A stretch of 64,000 bases of DNA from Piezodorus guildinii. Lineage: Eukaryota; Arthropoda; Insecta; Hemiptera; Pentatomidae. The notes under the pieces were generated by a model. It was given only the letters and a program-made list of their open reading frames with translations, did not search any database and was not told where the DNA came from. The stretch lies in the NCBI GenBank assembly GCA_023052935.1, contig CM041292.1:84239669-84303668 (forward strand), given 5' to 3'. A program made the position numbers and the translations under genes. Positions within the stretch are counted from its first letter, which is position 1. Every line of letters starts with the position of its first letter. This document shows, piece after piece, positions 34,692-46,812 of the stretch.

Positions 34692-37600
34692 GAGTTAAAC
34701 AGTGATTCGAAAATAATAAATAAATAAAAACGATGAAATAATAAATTATTTTTTCAACATGAATAAATAATTGAAATTAGTAAGATTAGTAATAAATATA
34801 GCTAACAAAAGTTTATAATATATATCAAAGTTGTTTATTGGTATATAATATGACGCTGGACAATAATTAGTAGTGCTCTCTGATACAGTCACATAAAAAA
34901 TACAGGGAAATCATATGAATATGTCAAAGCAAAAAACCAGAATATGTATTTTTTTTTAAATGTAAACAAAGAACAGACACTGATTACTTACACATAATAT
35001 TTATTCAATAAACGTGGGGCATCACGAACCAAGTCCAACACGTGTTGAAGTTGGGGAAGGTCCCTTGATAAATGTAGGTTACTAGATTTTTTTTAAAATT
35101 TTAATAGCTAAAACACAACTTAGTATGTGAAACTGGTACATTTCTACCGTCAAAAATGTAAATTATAATTAATTAAGGTTGTTGTTTCGCTTCCACCCTA
35201 GCGTGCATAGAAATATTTTTATTGAGATGACGTTTGGTGTTGATCTGTTCTCCTTGTGATAAAAAGATAAATTTGATTTTCTTAATTAATCTTTAAAGTG
35301 TTACGATAGTATAAGATTAAGCCATAAGTTAAAGGATTATTTATAAATGCATGCGAACAAATATTTTTTTTAAGCAACTAATCTTCATATTTAGAGTTGA
35401 GAAATGGACCTCTCTAAGATACATACATCCAAAACAGTGCATATCTTCTTCTGCTTCCCATTCTTCGGGAATAACAAAATAAAGTCAACGGCCTAACTCC
35501 AGTCACTATGGCACTTAAGTCATGGCACATCATCTCTGATTTGTTGTTCCTCGAATATAATTAATTTTTGCATAATGTGTTTTGTGGCTAGTTTGCCACT
35601 TTCACATTCTCACAAAGGGACTATTTTTAATTTTTTCTATAAATGTGAATGAAGCAAATTATGGCCAGTTGTGGGATGATAATTTAAAACTTCTTTGGTC
35701 TTTTCTACAGAGGAAAGTGATATAAATCGCTTGGTTTGAAGTTTGGATTCTTAAGGTTCCCCCTCTTTTTAATGATGCATTTTCGTGGTATTAGCTTTCT
35801 TCAATCGAAGCATGGAGAGTAAGATTACTAATTCTGAGCCTTCCTTTGCCGAATCATCTGGCCGCAGATTCTCTGGTGCCCCAAAAAGCCCAAGGATTCA
35901 TTGCAAGATAACTTTTTCTCAGAATCGTCAGGTATTCCAACTCAAGTAAAGCGGGGCCATTCCTGCTTTCAAGCTTTGCTTTAGTGTTCAAGACCAAATG
36001 AACTCAAACTATCAGAAGTAATACATTTGATTTCTAAATCATCATGAACTTTATTGAAATTCTTGTGGTATTCAGTAATGAGGCTTTTTTGTATTGTTTA
36101 GAACAGAACTCCATTTGGATTGCTTTGTTGAGTGCATGGCCATTTTGGTATAAAATATGAACACCACCATCTACAGAACAATGTAAAGCCATCGTTGTAG
36201 ATCTGATCCACTATTCCCTTCAGTAGATTATAAACTAAACTAATGATTTCAACATTATTTTTTTTACTGCATCCTTAAGCCTTAAGTTCCACATAACAGC
36301 CATTGAAGAATCGTGTCAAAATTGGAGGATTAAAATAAACCCTTAAGCTTGAATATCTAGATTTTAAAGCCTGGCATCAACGAAATGATATAGAGTATGC
36401 AACGACGTGGCCTGGTGGGGAGTCGTCTAATGCATTCCATATTTCATACTGAATTATTTTTATCAATCCAGTTAAGCTTCTAGTGGATGCGTTTTGTGTA
36501 AACTTGGCCTTTAGATACGGATGCTGACTCTTTACCATATTAGATTCTTCAGAGGATGTTGAGGAATACATTTTTATTTTTAGCCTATATTCAACAATCT
36601 TTTATCCCTCATATCAACAGCCTGAATAAGCATGTAATGGACTTATATCAGAGTAAATCTTAGACATTATTGAACACTTGATTTTTAAGTAAAGGGACCT
36701 TTTAAAATTATAATTCGATGCCACTAGGCGAATAGTTATCTAAAACACTAAAATATACTTTACAGAGCGTGAGAATAATAATCAGTGAATGGCTCTTTTT
36801 TTTTTTTTTTTTTTTTTTAAATGTAAGATTTCATGAGCTTAACTACTGTCGTCCGGTTCCATTTTCGAGCTCTGGCTGTTGCAGAATGATTATTATTCAG
36901 CCCTGGGATTTTCTAGTGTAAGGAGACCCTCGTTGTAATCACCTCTATAAGCCTCAATAAAGTGGGTACCCAAAATTAAGAGAAAACCGGACGGTTGAAC
37001 GTGATCTTCGACCATATTCGACTTGTTATTAGCGTTCCCATCCTATCTACTTCTCTTATATCGACCTATATAAACAAATGATCAACCAAAGTATTTTTTC
37101 TTCTTTTTTTAAATAAAAGAATGTCTTTTATGCAAAAGGCAATGAAGGTATTTTCAACGGAAAGTTTTATCATTTTTTTACAAAATACCACATGATTCCC
37201 AGTTATTGAATTTCCTTGTAAATCGTAATTTGGAAATTCCCAAAGTGCAGTTTTCAGATTGTTAACAGTGCAATTAGCTCATATTGCAGTGCGACGAATC
37301 TGCAATTAGTGAGTACAAAAGTCGAGCAACAAAGATTAAATTTATTCTCCGGTTTAATATCTGTGCATATGAGAACGCTTTCTTCATTCAAATTCGAATT
37401 AGATAGTATAATTCCGACCTTACTAAGAAATAAATCTAGGATTTGTATAGAAGATTAGATACTGAGATATTTCACAGGTAGTAAGCTGTTCGTCGTCAAT
37501 GAGTACGAGTGCAAGAATCAACTTTATCATGTTCGACGAACTTAATGGAGGTAAGAGAATGTATGAGTGCGTTATAAAAATTAAGCAACTTAGAAATTTT

Positions 37601-37720
37601 TTAAAAGAAAAAAAAGAAGCGCTTAAGTTAAAAATGTAAAAGATCACTAGGTTTAGATTCGAAAAACGAATTGTAATTACTACTTCAAGATAATATTTCG
37701 TAAATACAAAAATTAGCACC
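34570..37720. other. Unidentified region; possible decayed coding DNA at 35.4-36.6 kb
   Basis: 35400-36600 has more balanced composition than its surroundings and long discontinuous open stretches on the minus strand (the longest is 36571-36377). I could not match it to any family. T-run at about 36797-36820. The rest is AT-rich, without a gene. Confidence 0.3.
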
Positions 37721-38032
37721 AATTACTATTTTTTTTCTCTCTGGCGCGACAGGTCGTGTAGGCCTTGGCCGCGTGGTGTAATCTTCTGCGAGAATATACG
37801 CACGTTTCTCGATGAAGTTTTATAGGATACGGTTATCACTTCCCTATGCCTATTTTCACGAGTGGCCACCAGTAGGCTGACGGGTATCACATACCCGGGG
37901 GTGAGGCTGTGAGTGACTCCCTATTTTGTTATAATGCTTATAAAAGTCTGGCCGGGACTGGGATTCGAACTCAAACCGTTAGCGTGAAAGACAAGCGCGC
38001 TAGTCACCCGGCTGTGGACTCCTAATTGCTAT
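37721..38032 (-). mobile_element. tRNA-derived SINE family A, copy 2
   Basis: Body 37730-38023 (294 bp) matches 7060-7352 throughout: GGCGCGACAGG-GTGTAGGCC at the 3' side, GAGTGGCCACC, ATCACATACCCGG, and a B box GAGTTCGAATCCC (37960-37972). The A-box region around 38000-38013 is also conserved. AATTACTAT (37721-37729) and AATTGCTAT (38024-38032) are imperfect target duplications. Confidence 0.85.
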
Positions 38033-38133
38033 ATCTGTGTAAAATATTGTATCATAATATTATGATAACGAACCACTCAAATCTAATTTATATATATCCC
38101 AGAATTTAGTAATTATATATTATTTTTTAAATA

Positions 38134-39158
38134 TTTTTTTTATTGAAATTCACAACTGTACAAAAATACATTAAGTAAATATGCTGAAATGTTATAACAC
38201 ATGAAATAAAATAAAGAGAAACTGCCCATTGGCAGCACTCTTTGGTAGTGAGTCTAAACAAGAAGGTCTCGAGGTAATCTTCTTTTCAGACGCCTCGGAG
38301 GACTATCAGGAATTGAAGAGGAAGCAAGGATTGAAACTAATGGATTAGAGTGAGAGTGGAGTTTTTTATGTAAGGTGTGATACCTGGTACGGGCCAAATC
38401 AGCAACATGTGGAACATTATGGTCATTGTGGATGATTTTATTCGTGACAAAGTAAGGAGCGTTAAGGATTTTGGATAGTAAGGATTGGATACGGGAAGAG
38501 TTGATGGTTTAGTATAGCCCCAAAGCTCAACTCCGTAGGTCCAGATAGGCCTTACGATGGTCAATGTAAATGAGTTTTTGTAGTTAAGTGAAAGGTTAAG
38601 CGTCTGACTAGTAAGTGTTAGAGTAGCCGAAATCGTCGTGCAGTTTCTTGTCTTTTCAGTCTTGTAGGCGGATTCCATTAAGTCGTTTGTAAGCAGGAGT
38701 CCTAAATATCGGATCTGTTCAACACGGGACACTGTAGGGCAGGATGTCATATGGTTTTCGACGAAGGGTAAAGGTAATTTGTTGGTATTAATTGGAATTG
38801 ATTTTAATTCTCCAATTCTGACACCATACCTCAAGTCTTTGATGTGGGATTCGAGAGTTTGAGAGGCATTCGTAGGATCGTTATTAAGTATAACATGCAA
38901 GTGTCATCAGAAAAGGTAGAAAGGAATGCGTTAGGATGGGTTGGGATATCAGTTGTATAGACTGTATAAAGAATGGGTTCTAGGATACTGCCTTGAGAAA
39001 TACAAGCTGACTGGGTAAAAAGATATGAATGGGAACGATTGTGGTTTATTTTAACGAATCTGTCAGAGAGGTAGGACTGGATGAATAAGAAGTATGTAGG
39101 AGGAAGGAATTAACGAAGTTTGTACAGCAGTCCTGGGTGCCAGTCTCGGTCACAACTA
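38134..39158 (-). pseudogene. Jockey-like LINE, 5'-truncated copy
   Basis: Minus strand. A 187-aa frame (38900-38337) spans the region after the RT palm: SHIKDLRYGVRIGELKSIPI, IRYLGLLLTNDLMESAYK, TIVRPIWTYGVELWGYTKPS. The upstream part to about 39140 still shows RT blocks with stops (AVYTADI- and PILYTVYT-like segments). The 3' UTR reads into the T-run at 38134. The same family as 19108-20107. Confidence 0.8.
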
Positions 39159-39159
39159 G

Positions 39160-40069
39160 AATATATATATATATATAATGATAATGCGCTAAAGAATCTA
39201 AAATTAGCGCAGAAAGCAGTTCTGCTGGATACCTGCAGAATTGTGAGAAAAGTTTTAAATAAGTAAAAATTCTACTTTCCCTTGACTTTTGTCCGGGAAG
39301 TTGATGATGTTCCAGTTATCTGAGAGGAAGAAAATAAAATAATAATATTTGATATTGTTCTGTATTTTTTTTTTAATGGTTTTCATTTACAATGCATCTT
39401 ACATATGTTATGTGGATGTTTTTTTATCCTGTATGAACTTTATTGTAGTCGAGGAACTTTGAGCGTAAAAGGATTAATTTTAGCATTAGCTATCCAGGAT
39501 TAAACTATAAAGCATTATGTATCAGAGCATCTAAAGGAAGTACTAGGGCGGGTGATATCTGAGTGCAGTAAACGATGTTGACTCCCCGTATCGTTCGAAG
39601 ATACTATCTTATAGTAGAGTTTTTTTTATTGTTTTTCTTATCGGGAAAAATCTCTCACAGGATAACAACATTGAAGATAGTTGAAAACTTTAGAGAAATG
39701 AATAAGATAAGCTTTAAGAAAGAAATAGAAAATTTTGTTCAAACTAATTTGAAGTCGATCATACTGAATTACAAAGTTTTAAGGTAATATGATAGTTTCA
39801 AAAGAATTGCTTAAAACACATTCTGCACAGTTTATTTTTAATTTGTTGAATGCAGGAATATTTAATTTAATTTTTCCACATCGTCCTCATCAACTATATT
39901 TTACAACAATGGTAAATATATGAAAAGATAATCAACTTTCGTACTTTTATTTTTATTTGAGTAACCATATCATGTAGTGATTTTTCACAGGCGTCAGTAA
40001 AGTACATTTAATATTATCTGAATGTTTCACGTTACTTGGTTGGTAAAAAAACACATTAAAAAAAGAGTG
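39160..40069. other. Non-coding DNA
   Basis: A short (TA)n at 39160-39176. The frame at 39575-39787 has no known motif. No gene called. Confidence 0.35.
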
Positions 40070-40870
40070 ATTAGTTGAAATTCACAACTGTATCCATACA
40101 ATCTTTAATAGATGGCAGTGAATAATTTATTTTTTCAAATATGTCAGACATGAGGTGAGTACTCCCCCGGCACTACCTTTTAACGTGAAAGTATAAAGAG
40201 TTTTAAACAAGGAGCTCCCTTAACCAGCTCCTTTTCAGCCTTCTTCCGATGTGTTCCGGCATCGCCTTTGTCGCCATGTTTCGAATGAGTACGTTGTAAT
40301 GTCCATCAATTTTGTCATGGAATCTCTTGTATGAAGTATGAATGTGGTCTTAAAGAGTTATGTGTAGATCAACATGTAAAGTTGTCTAACTGACGCACTA
40401 GGGTGAGCTTTTAATTAGTCTTAATGTTTTTGATTGAAAATATTTTATTTTTTAAGTCTTTTTTGCCGCTCTAAACATTTAGGCCTAAGTGATATTATAA
40501 TATTTCTTAGGTTCCTGATTTCATTAAAAATTCCAGCTTCTCTATATACAGGGATGACAGGTTACGAAAAAGTTAGTTCGTGGAGGCAGTAAGTAAAGGA
40601 TTAAAAAGGTTTTCAGCTAAGCCTGCTATAAGTTGTTAAAGACTAAATGAATGATTTTATTGACAAATAAGTAAGGGACACTTGGGAATTTTATAAGGAT
40701 TTTTTATTTTAATGATTGCTACGAAAGGATTTGATGGTTTAGAGGATCCCCAAACCACGATCACATATGTCCAAATAGGCCTGATGATTTTAATATTAAT
40801 GAGCTTAAAGTAGATAACAGATTCTGAATGAGCATTTATCAACCAAGTGCTATTATGTAAAATCAATCAG
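40070..40870 (-). pseudogene. Jockey-like LINE, strongly degraded
   Basis: GTTGAAATTCACAACTGTAT at about 40074 resembles the family's 3' UTR. 40640-40850 keeps the IIRPIWTYVIVVWGSSKPSN frame on the minus strand. The DNA between them is decayed, so the two ends may be separate copies. Confidence 0.55.
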
Positions 40871-41598
40871 ACTATATTCTAATCCCCCACACTCAATTGA
40901 AATTCTTTAGTTTATTCAAAATTTTTGGTGGTTTTTTGGAGCAATAAAATTTGATGAATAATTTCATCTCTATAGAAAAATAATTTATCCAAATTATATC
41001 ACTATCTTATATAGAAACAGATTGTAATATATCTCAATAAAAATAAGATGACACGTGCCGTGTGCCTGTACTTCTCTGGATGGTTTATCGAGGAATTTCA
41101 TTCAACTAGCTGAAGAGTATTATATTTGTTAACAGACAGTTCCGAATCTTCCCATTAACTTGTCACATTCCAAGAACCATCGATTCTTATAATATATTTA
41201 GGCTGGACAGTTGTTCGATAGCTGTCGCGGTCTGGAACTGCCACTCTATTTAATAATAATTATGTGCTTCAATATGAATCCCAGTTTATGGTTTAGTTAC
41301 ATGTACAGCACACATCATAAACATTTAATATTGTTATTTTAGAGAATCAGATCTACTCCGAAGTCAGAAATACGCATATTACGGGCTTACTTCAATTTTA
41401 ACACCGAATACGAGTTTTTTTTTATATTTAAATAATAAACGAGAATCTGTTTACGAATTATATGCAAGTTGTTTATATATTATAACATCTATAATAATTA
41501 TAATAAGAGATTAGTCATAATATTTTCATATACAAAAGTAATATTGTAGAAACAAAGTATTTTATTGAGATTTTACACACACACACACACACACATAC

Positions 41599-41650
<52 letters not shown>

Positions 41651-41654
41651 TTTT
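40871..41654. other. Non-coding; (CA)n/(TA)n microsatellite
   Basis: A compound (CA)n-(TA)n tract at about 41573-41646 ends at the 3' side of the RTE-like copy below. No gene. Confidence 0.5.
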
Positions 41655-42890
41655 TTAGGTTGGCTTTTACAGACCTTGAACCTTCGAAATCTTTAACCGC
41701 CCTAATTAGCCTGTTCCACCTCTCTCTACAACGACACTCCAGTTCACTGCGTGCAACTCCGTAGAGGCTTTCTTGATGATGTGACCTCATCTCATTTTCG
41801 GTCTTCCTTTTGGCCTAGTTCCGACCACCATCGCATTCATAGTTTTGAAGAGGGGACCGGATGTATCACTTCGAGCCACATGTCCTGCCCATCGTAACCT
41901 CTTAGCCTTTATGTCATGTGAGATCGACTTCTTCGTTTCCTCAATCAGTTTGCCTTTGCCTTACGTCTCCACAGCCCTAAGTCCTGATCCCGTTTAGGTC
42001 CCGTAATAGCTCGTACCACCTTTCTTTCGAATCTTTTAATTTTTCTTTCTAGGGTATCTGTCAATGCCCATGTTTCACAAACATACATTAGTACAGGTTT
42101 GATGATGGTGTTATATACCCTCATTTTGAGATGGTTAGAGACCTTCTTAGATTTCATAATTGAAGAGCTCAAATTGCAATATTTATTCTTAAGTCGATCT
42201 CGCTCATTCGGTTGTTGATGGAGGTTACCGTCGATCGAAGGTATTTAAAGGAGTCTACTTTTGGTAATATCATATTTTGACCCCTATGCTGTCTTCCGTG
42301 TGTGTTTTACGGCTCACAATCATTTATTTCGTTTTATCTATTCACCCGTGAGCCTAATGATTCTGCCGCCGTAATGAGAGAACCTGCGCGCTCATCGATG
42401 TCCTCCTTACTACCAAGCACTGCGACGTCATCTGCATACGCAAGGAATTTATGCATTTCTCCAACATGTATTCCCCTTTCGCCATTTGACACTCCCTAAT
42501 TACTTTCTCCAAGGCCAGGTTAAAGAGCATTGGAGAGAGGCGATCTCCTTGTCTCCACCCCGACTTAGCATTGAAATCTTCAGTCACTTCACCCTGTATC
42601 AGTACACTTAGAGCCGTTTATGCATTCCTTTGTCGGCCTTACTAATTTCCTCGGCAATCTCAGTTCCGTCGTGATTTTTCAAAGACAGTCTCGGTCTACA
42701 GAGTCATATGCTGCTTTGAAGTTCACAAATAGTATGTATACATCCTGGTTTACTTCCCATCGTTGTTCTAAGATTTGTTTTAAGATGAAGATTTGATCGG
42801 ACGGATTTCCTCTACTGAAACCGGCCTGCTATTTACCAACTTCCTTCTCGTGATACGGGTCCAAACGGTTTAAAATGATGTACGTCAGAA
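41655..42890 (-). pseudogene. RTE-like LINE, RT and C-terminus
   Basis: Minus strand from about 42890. A frame with FVNF-AAYDS-like sequence leads to a SGWRQGDRLSPMLFNLALEK block (42587-42354), then an ADD-like region. YNTIIKPVLMYVCETWALT (42172-41945) follows, and finally a C-terminal HVARS...GRPKMR-like segment near 41890-41800. Frame changes separate the pieces. A (TA)n tract follows its 3' end. Confidence 0.75.
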
Positions 42891-43249
42891 TAAATATATA
42901 AATAAATCTCTTGTCACGGTGTTTGTGGTCACACTCCTCAGATTATTATGATTTTTTTAATGTAATATTTGGTAGGTATGAGGATAGGTTGTTAAGTATA
43001 TTTTATAGAAATTGTTTAAATATTTTTTAAGCATTTTTAAATTGTGGCTTTACTATTTTTGTATGATCAATATTCAGAAGATTTATCCGTCGTTCGTATT
43101 TCAAACAAAACGAAATTATTTATGTTGTTGAATGACAGATGGCCCTACGTCCTGTTTTATGGACAAAGGAGGTCTATTTTCAGGCGCCCAAATTCAAAAA
43201 TTTTTGTATGTTTTGCACTTCCGGTAAGGTGCTAATATCTGAAATTGAG
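42891..43249. other. Non-coding spacer
   Basis: The short frame at 43044-43235 has no recognisable domain. Confidence 0.35.
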
Positions 43250-44890
43250 CCGACATGACAACAGCTTTTGATAGTATAAACCATTCAGTGATCCTAAGCT
43301 AACTCTCGTCCAATGAGATACAAGTTCGAATCTTTCATCAGATACAACACTTCTTTCAACATCGTGTCTTTATAATTATAATCGGATGTGAACTATTGAA
43401 CGGATGAACGGAGTCCCACAAGTCTGTGTGGTAAGTCCGACTATTTTTTGCCTCGCTATAAACGAATAGGGCCTCAGATCACCTAGAGGAGTAAAACCGA
43501 TGCTGTTAGCTGATGATTTCGCAATCGTCTGCCGTTTCGGAAACGTTACTACCGTACAACAGAAGTTAAAAGACGTTATCAATCGCATCAACAACTGGTC
43601 CCTTTCCATTTATCTCGAATTCTCCTCAGAAAAAAAGAGCTGTACATTTCAGCAAAAAAAAAAAATAAATAAATAAATAAAATTAAAAAAAATAAATAAA
43701 CACCCCTATCATAATTTTTTTTCTCATAAATTCGTGTACCCTCTACAAAAAAAAAGCAAAGGTTGACATTCAGTAAAAATACTATCGTGGAAACCACATA
43801 TTTCAGCACTAAAATCCGCTACAACAAAAATTAATTATACTAACGAAATTAACTATACTAACAATATAGATCCCTTAGCGGTACTTCCTGGGGGTCAAAT
43901 CGGACTCCGTTATTTAAGATTTACTAACATTTAGTTTGTTCCGAACTCGATCATGCACGCTTTATCTACGGATCGGCTGTTTTCCGTACTCTACATATGC
44001 TCGATACTAACGCGACCGGCACATTCCGAACAAATCAAGTTCTTAGTTTTTGCGTCGAAGCAGGGATAACTCCTCTTTTATTTAGAAGGAAAACTATCTG
44101 TGAACTTATATATCAAGCTGCTTCTCCAACATGAACATTCTACCCATGACTACATATTTAAACCGAGATTCACGAATGCTTTCAGAAAAAAAAACGAAAT
44201 GCTTAACAGAAAAAGGTCTTCAGCCACCGATTTCCATAAAAAATTACATATCCGTAAATCAGAACCTCAAAACCCTCCATGGATTTACAAATACCACAAC
44301 ATTATGCTTGACTAATCAGGATTTGCCAAAAACGATACATCACCATCCGAGTACAAAATGAATTCACAAATCTTCTCCAAACTATTCCGGAAAACTTTTT
44401 AATCTGTACAGATGGATCAAAAAAAGAAAAATCTATTGCCTAGGCCGCCAAACAAGCAATCATCTTCCAAGCCAAGGCGTGGCCATCTAAACCCCTGAGG
44501 AAATGCGTTATCCACTTCCGGAGGAAACAGCGGACGTCTGCAATCCATTGGGGCGAAAGCCCTCCTTGCAAATTGAAAACAATCAAAACATCAGTTAAGC
44601 AATGGAGCTCATCCAATCGCTCATGCCGTATAGAGGACATAGTCATAGTTAGGTTTAGAATAGGACACACTAACTTAACCAATCTCCATTTCATTATTAA
44701 ACAGACCACCGAAGTGCCAACACTGTAACAATATCCTGACTGTCAACCACATTTTAAAGGAATGCCCTTTTTTCAAGGCAAGTCTAAATAGATAAAGACT
44801 CAGAACTGACATAGCATCCATACTTTCCGATAATGAACCGAATATTTCGTCGCTGTTAAGGTTTCTCAAGTTTTCACCGGTTATTTAAAA
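43250..44890 (+). pseudogene. Non-LTR retrotransposon with RNase H domain (I-type), decayed
   Basis: Plus strand in several frames: AFDSINHSVIL (about 43268-43300), NGVPQ near 43400-43420, and VKPMLLADDFAIV with the catalytic ADD near 43506-43517. NRINNWSLSIYLEFSSEKK follows. After a decayed stretch comes ICTDGSKKEKS near 44400-44430, the first catalytic aspartate block of an RNase H. Then RFRIGHTNLTN (about 44650-44680) and a C-terminal HFKGMPFF segment. An RNase H after RT points to the I group or a relative. Many stops. Confidence 0.7.
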
Positions 44891-45202
44891 AAATATAGAC
44901 TTTATATTTATTATTTTTTTTTTTTCCTTCTTCAAAGATGAAATGAAATAAATGCGTTTATGAGCCCTGAGTTTTATAAGAGATCAAACTATGAGTATGT
45001 TTGTTACTTTAATAAAACGAAACTGAATAGAGAAAATTAATATTTGGTGCTTTATTTTTTTGTTTTTATCGGCAGTCATCGTCTACAGCCTTCCTATCAA
45101 TTTTACCTTTCTTCTTATACCTCATCTCACCTCTCATTTATTTACAACCAAAATATTTACTAGAAATAATGTATATGGCAGAGCGTTTGATAGGTCATCT
45201 GG

Positions 45203-45207
<5 letters not shown>

Positions 45208-45258
<51 letters not shown>
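45208..45258. repeat. (TA)n microsatellite, left flank of the LTR element
   Basis: An uninterrupted TA tract that resumes at 50614-50641 beyond the right LTR. The element therefore entered a pre-existing TA repeat, which hides the target duplication. Confidence 0.9.
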
Positions 45259-45260
<2 letters not shown>

Positions 45261-45438
45261 TTAAGGACTGATACGGTAGACTATCAGTCTTAATTCCAAA
45301 CCACCTCTTGTAAACAATATAAATGTATATATAGAGGATTAGAAGACCAAATAAAGTTAGTGTTTGAATAGCCATCAAGCGTGTTGTTTATGCCCCTTTC
45401 ATTATTTTTTTTAGTTTATTTTTCGGACAACGCATAAG
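45259..45438 (+). repeat. 5' LTR (180 bp)
   Basis: Identical base for base to 50433-50612. Contains a TATATATAG box (45326-45334) and AATAAA (45350-45355), so promoter and poly(A) signal are only about 16 bp apart. Short for the superfamily. Confidence 0.95.
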
Positions 45439-45456
45439 TGGTGCCGAAACCCGGGA
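45439..45456 (+). promoter_or_regulatory. Primer-binding site, tRNA-Phe
   Basis: TGGTGCCGAAACCCGGGA directly after the LTR is complementary to the 3' 18 nt of eukaryotic tRNA-Phe(GAA), whose acceptor stem begins GCCGAAA and which ends in CCA. Confidence 0.85.
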
Positions 45457-45579
45457 CCTTTAGATAAGTTCGAAGCACGTAATATTTTTTTGGTACTTAC
45501 CTGTTACTCAGCGTACGTGAGTTTATTTTATCATTATTTTTATTTATTTTTTTTTCTCTTGCCTGCGAAAACCAATATT

Positions 45580-46812
45580 ATGGCAGAGAACGTAGTTTTG
45601 AGACCGGCCGTTCTAAATGTCCCACCGGCTGGGCCACAGCAGGCGGCAGCGGCGGCAGTTGAGTTACCGCCACTACCGGAAGTTTCACTGGCGCAGGCGC
45701 ATAGAACGACGCTGGAGTGGGTGAAGATTCAAACAGCGACAGCTCAGGAATTGAGGAAGGCTACATCCGACCTTGACAGATTCACTGAAGAGATTGGTGA
45801 GCTCAATCACTTTCTAAAAGGGGGCGATCGCTTGATGGTGAGGATTCAGTCAAAGTTGTCCGAAAGACTGTTAGACGGAGAAGATGCTGAGGCGTTAAAG
45901 GCTGCAGTGGTTTGCAGGGTGAAGAGGAGCATCCTGAATCATATCCAAGCCGATGAGGAGACACCCTGGAGCGTCGTGAAAGAGCGACTAAAGAAGGCCT
46001 ACGGAGGGGGAAGATGGGCCCCTGAAGAAGATGTTTTTCACATAATAAGAGAAACTAAGAAGCCGCGGCAGTCTAATGGCCAGTATGCGGGAGAACTCCT
46101 CACGAAGTTTAACCGAATAACGGAGAAAATGAGAGAGACCGCAAGTGTTGAGGAGGTCCACTTTAGGATGGATTTTCTAGCAATAATTCTAAAGGTGCAG
46201 TTAGCGAAGGAAACCGGTAAAAGAGAAGGGTTTCAGAGGGAGCGCTCGTTCATCGATTGCGCTCAAGAAATGATGGAAGCCAGTGCCCGCGAGGAAGAAT
46301 CTCGGATGGAGACGGAGGAACATGGTTGGACACGAGTCTCACACAATCAGCCTAGGACCACTCCCGTTTGGAAAAGAAGAGAATTTCGGGAGAACAGGAG
46401 AGAGAGGCCTCCGCAAGGTGATCGGCGGCCAGCAAAACCGAGAAGCAGCGGGAGGCGGGAGGACCGCAAGTGCCATGGTTGTGGCAAGCTCGGGCATCTG
46501 GTGGCCCAATGCCCACGCACTAGGTGCTTCGAGTGCGGAGTGGAGGGACATATAGCAAGACATTGCCCTTACATATACCGGCGGCGCGATGCGAACCAAC
46601 CGGAACCTATGGAAGTAAATGCTCAAAGAGTCCGACCAGGACGGTTCCAGAGGAGGCATATGGCATCGGCAAGCGAGTCATCCGGAGGGTCTGAGGAAAC
46701 GGAAACGGAGACTGAGGCGGACGTCCCCGCTCGAGGAGGTGGCCAGAGGAGCAGGAGGAGTGTGTGGAGGCGACCGGAAACGGCAGCGCAGTCATCCCGT
46801 GAGGAAATCTGA
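45580..46812 (+). CDS. gag: Gag polyprotein of the LTR element (410 aa)
   Basis: The structural protein that packages the element RNA. The start is the ATG at 45580 (MAENVVLRPA). The frame is open from 45490, but the extra 30 residues are a translated leader. Two CCHC zinc knuckles are perfect: residues 298-311 (CHGCGKLGHLVAQC) and 316-329 (CFECGVEGHIARHC), preceded by an arginine-rich basic stretch at about 265-296. The N-terminal capsid part has no motif I can name. A TGA (46810-46812) ends it, and the same frame stays open for another 94 codons into the protease. The stretch is clearly richer in G and C than the host DNA. The several overlapping frames on both strands here are shadows. Confidence 0.92.
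   Translation: MAENVVLRPAVLNVPPAGPQQAAAAAVELPPLPEVSLAQAHRTTLEWVKIQTATAQELRKATSDLDRFTEEIGELNHFLKGGDRLMVRIQSKLSERLLDGEDAEALKAAVVCRVKRSILNHIQADEETPWSVVKERLKKAYGGGRWAPEEDVFHIIRETKKPRQSNGQYAGELLTKFNRITEKMRETASVEEVHFRMDFLAIILKVQLAKETGKREGFQRERSFIDCAQEMMEASAREEESRMETEEHGWTRVSHNQPRTTPVWKRREFRENRRERPPQGDRRPAKPRSSGRREDRKCHGCGKLGHLVAQCPRTRCFECGVEGHIARHCPYIYRRRDANQPEPMEVNAQRVRPGRFQRRHMASASESSGGSEETETETEADVPARGGGQRSRRSVWRRPETAAQSSREEI

Noticed and set aside
45160..45293. Frames through (TA)n tracts (also at 51603 and 62050)
   Set aside because: Repeating Tyr-Ile translations of microsatellites, not genes.
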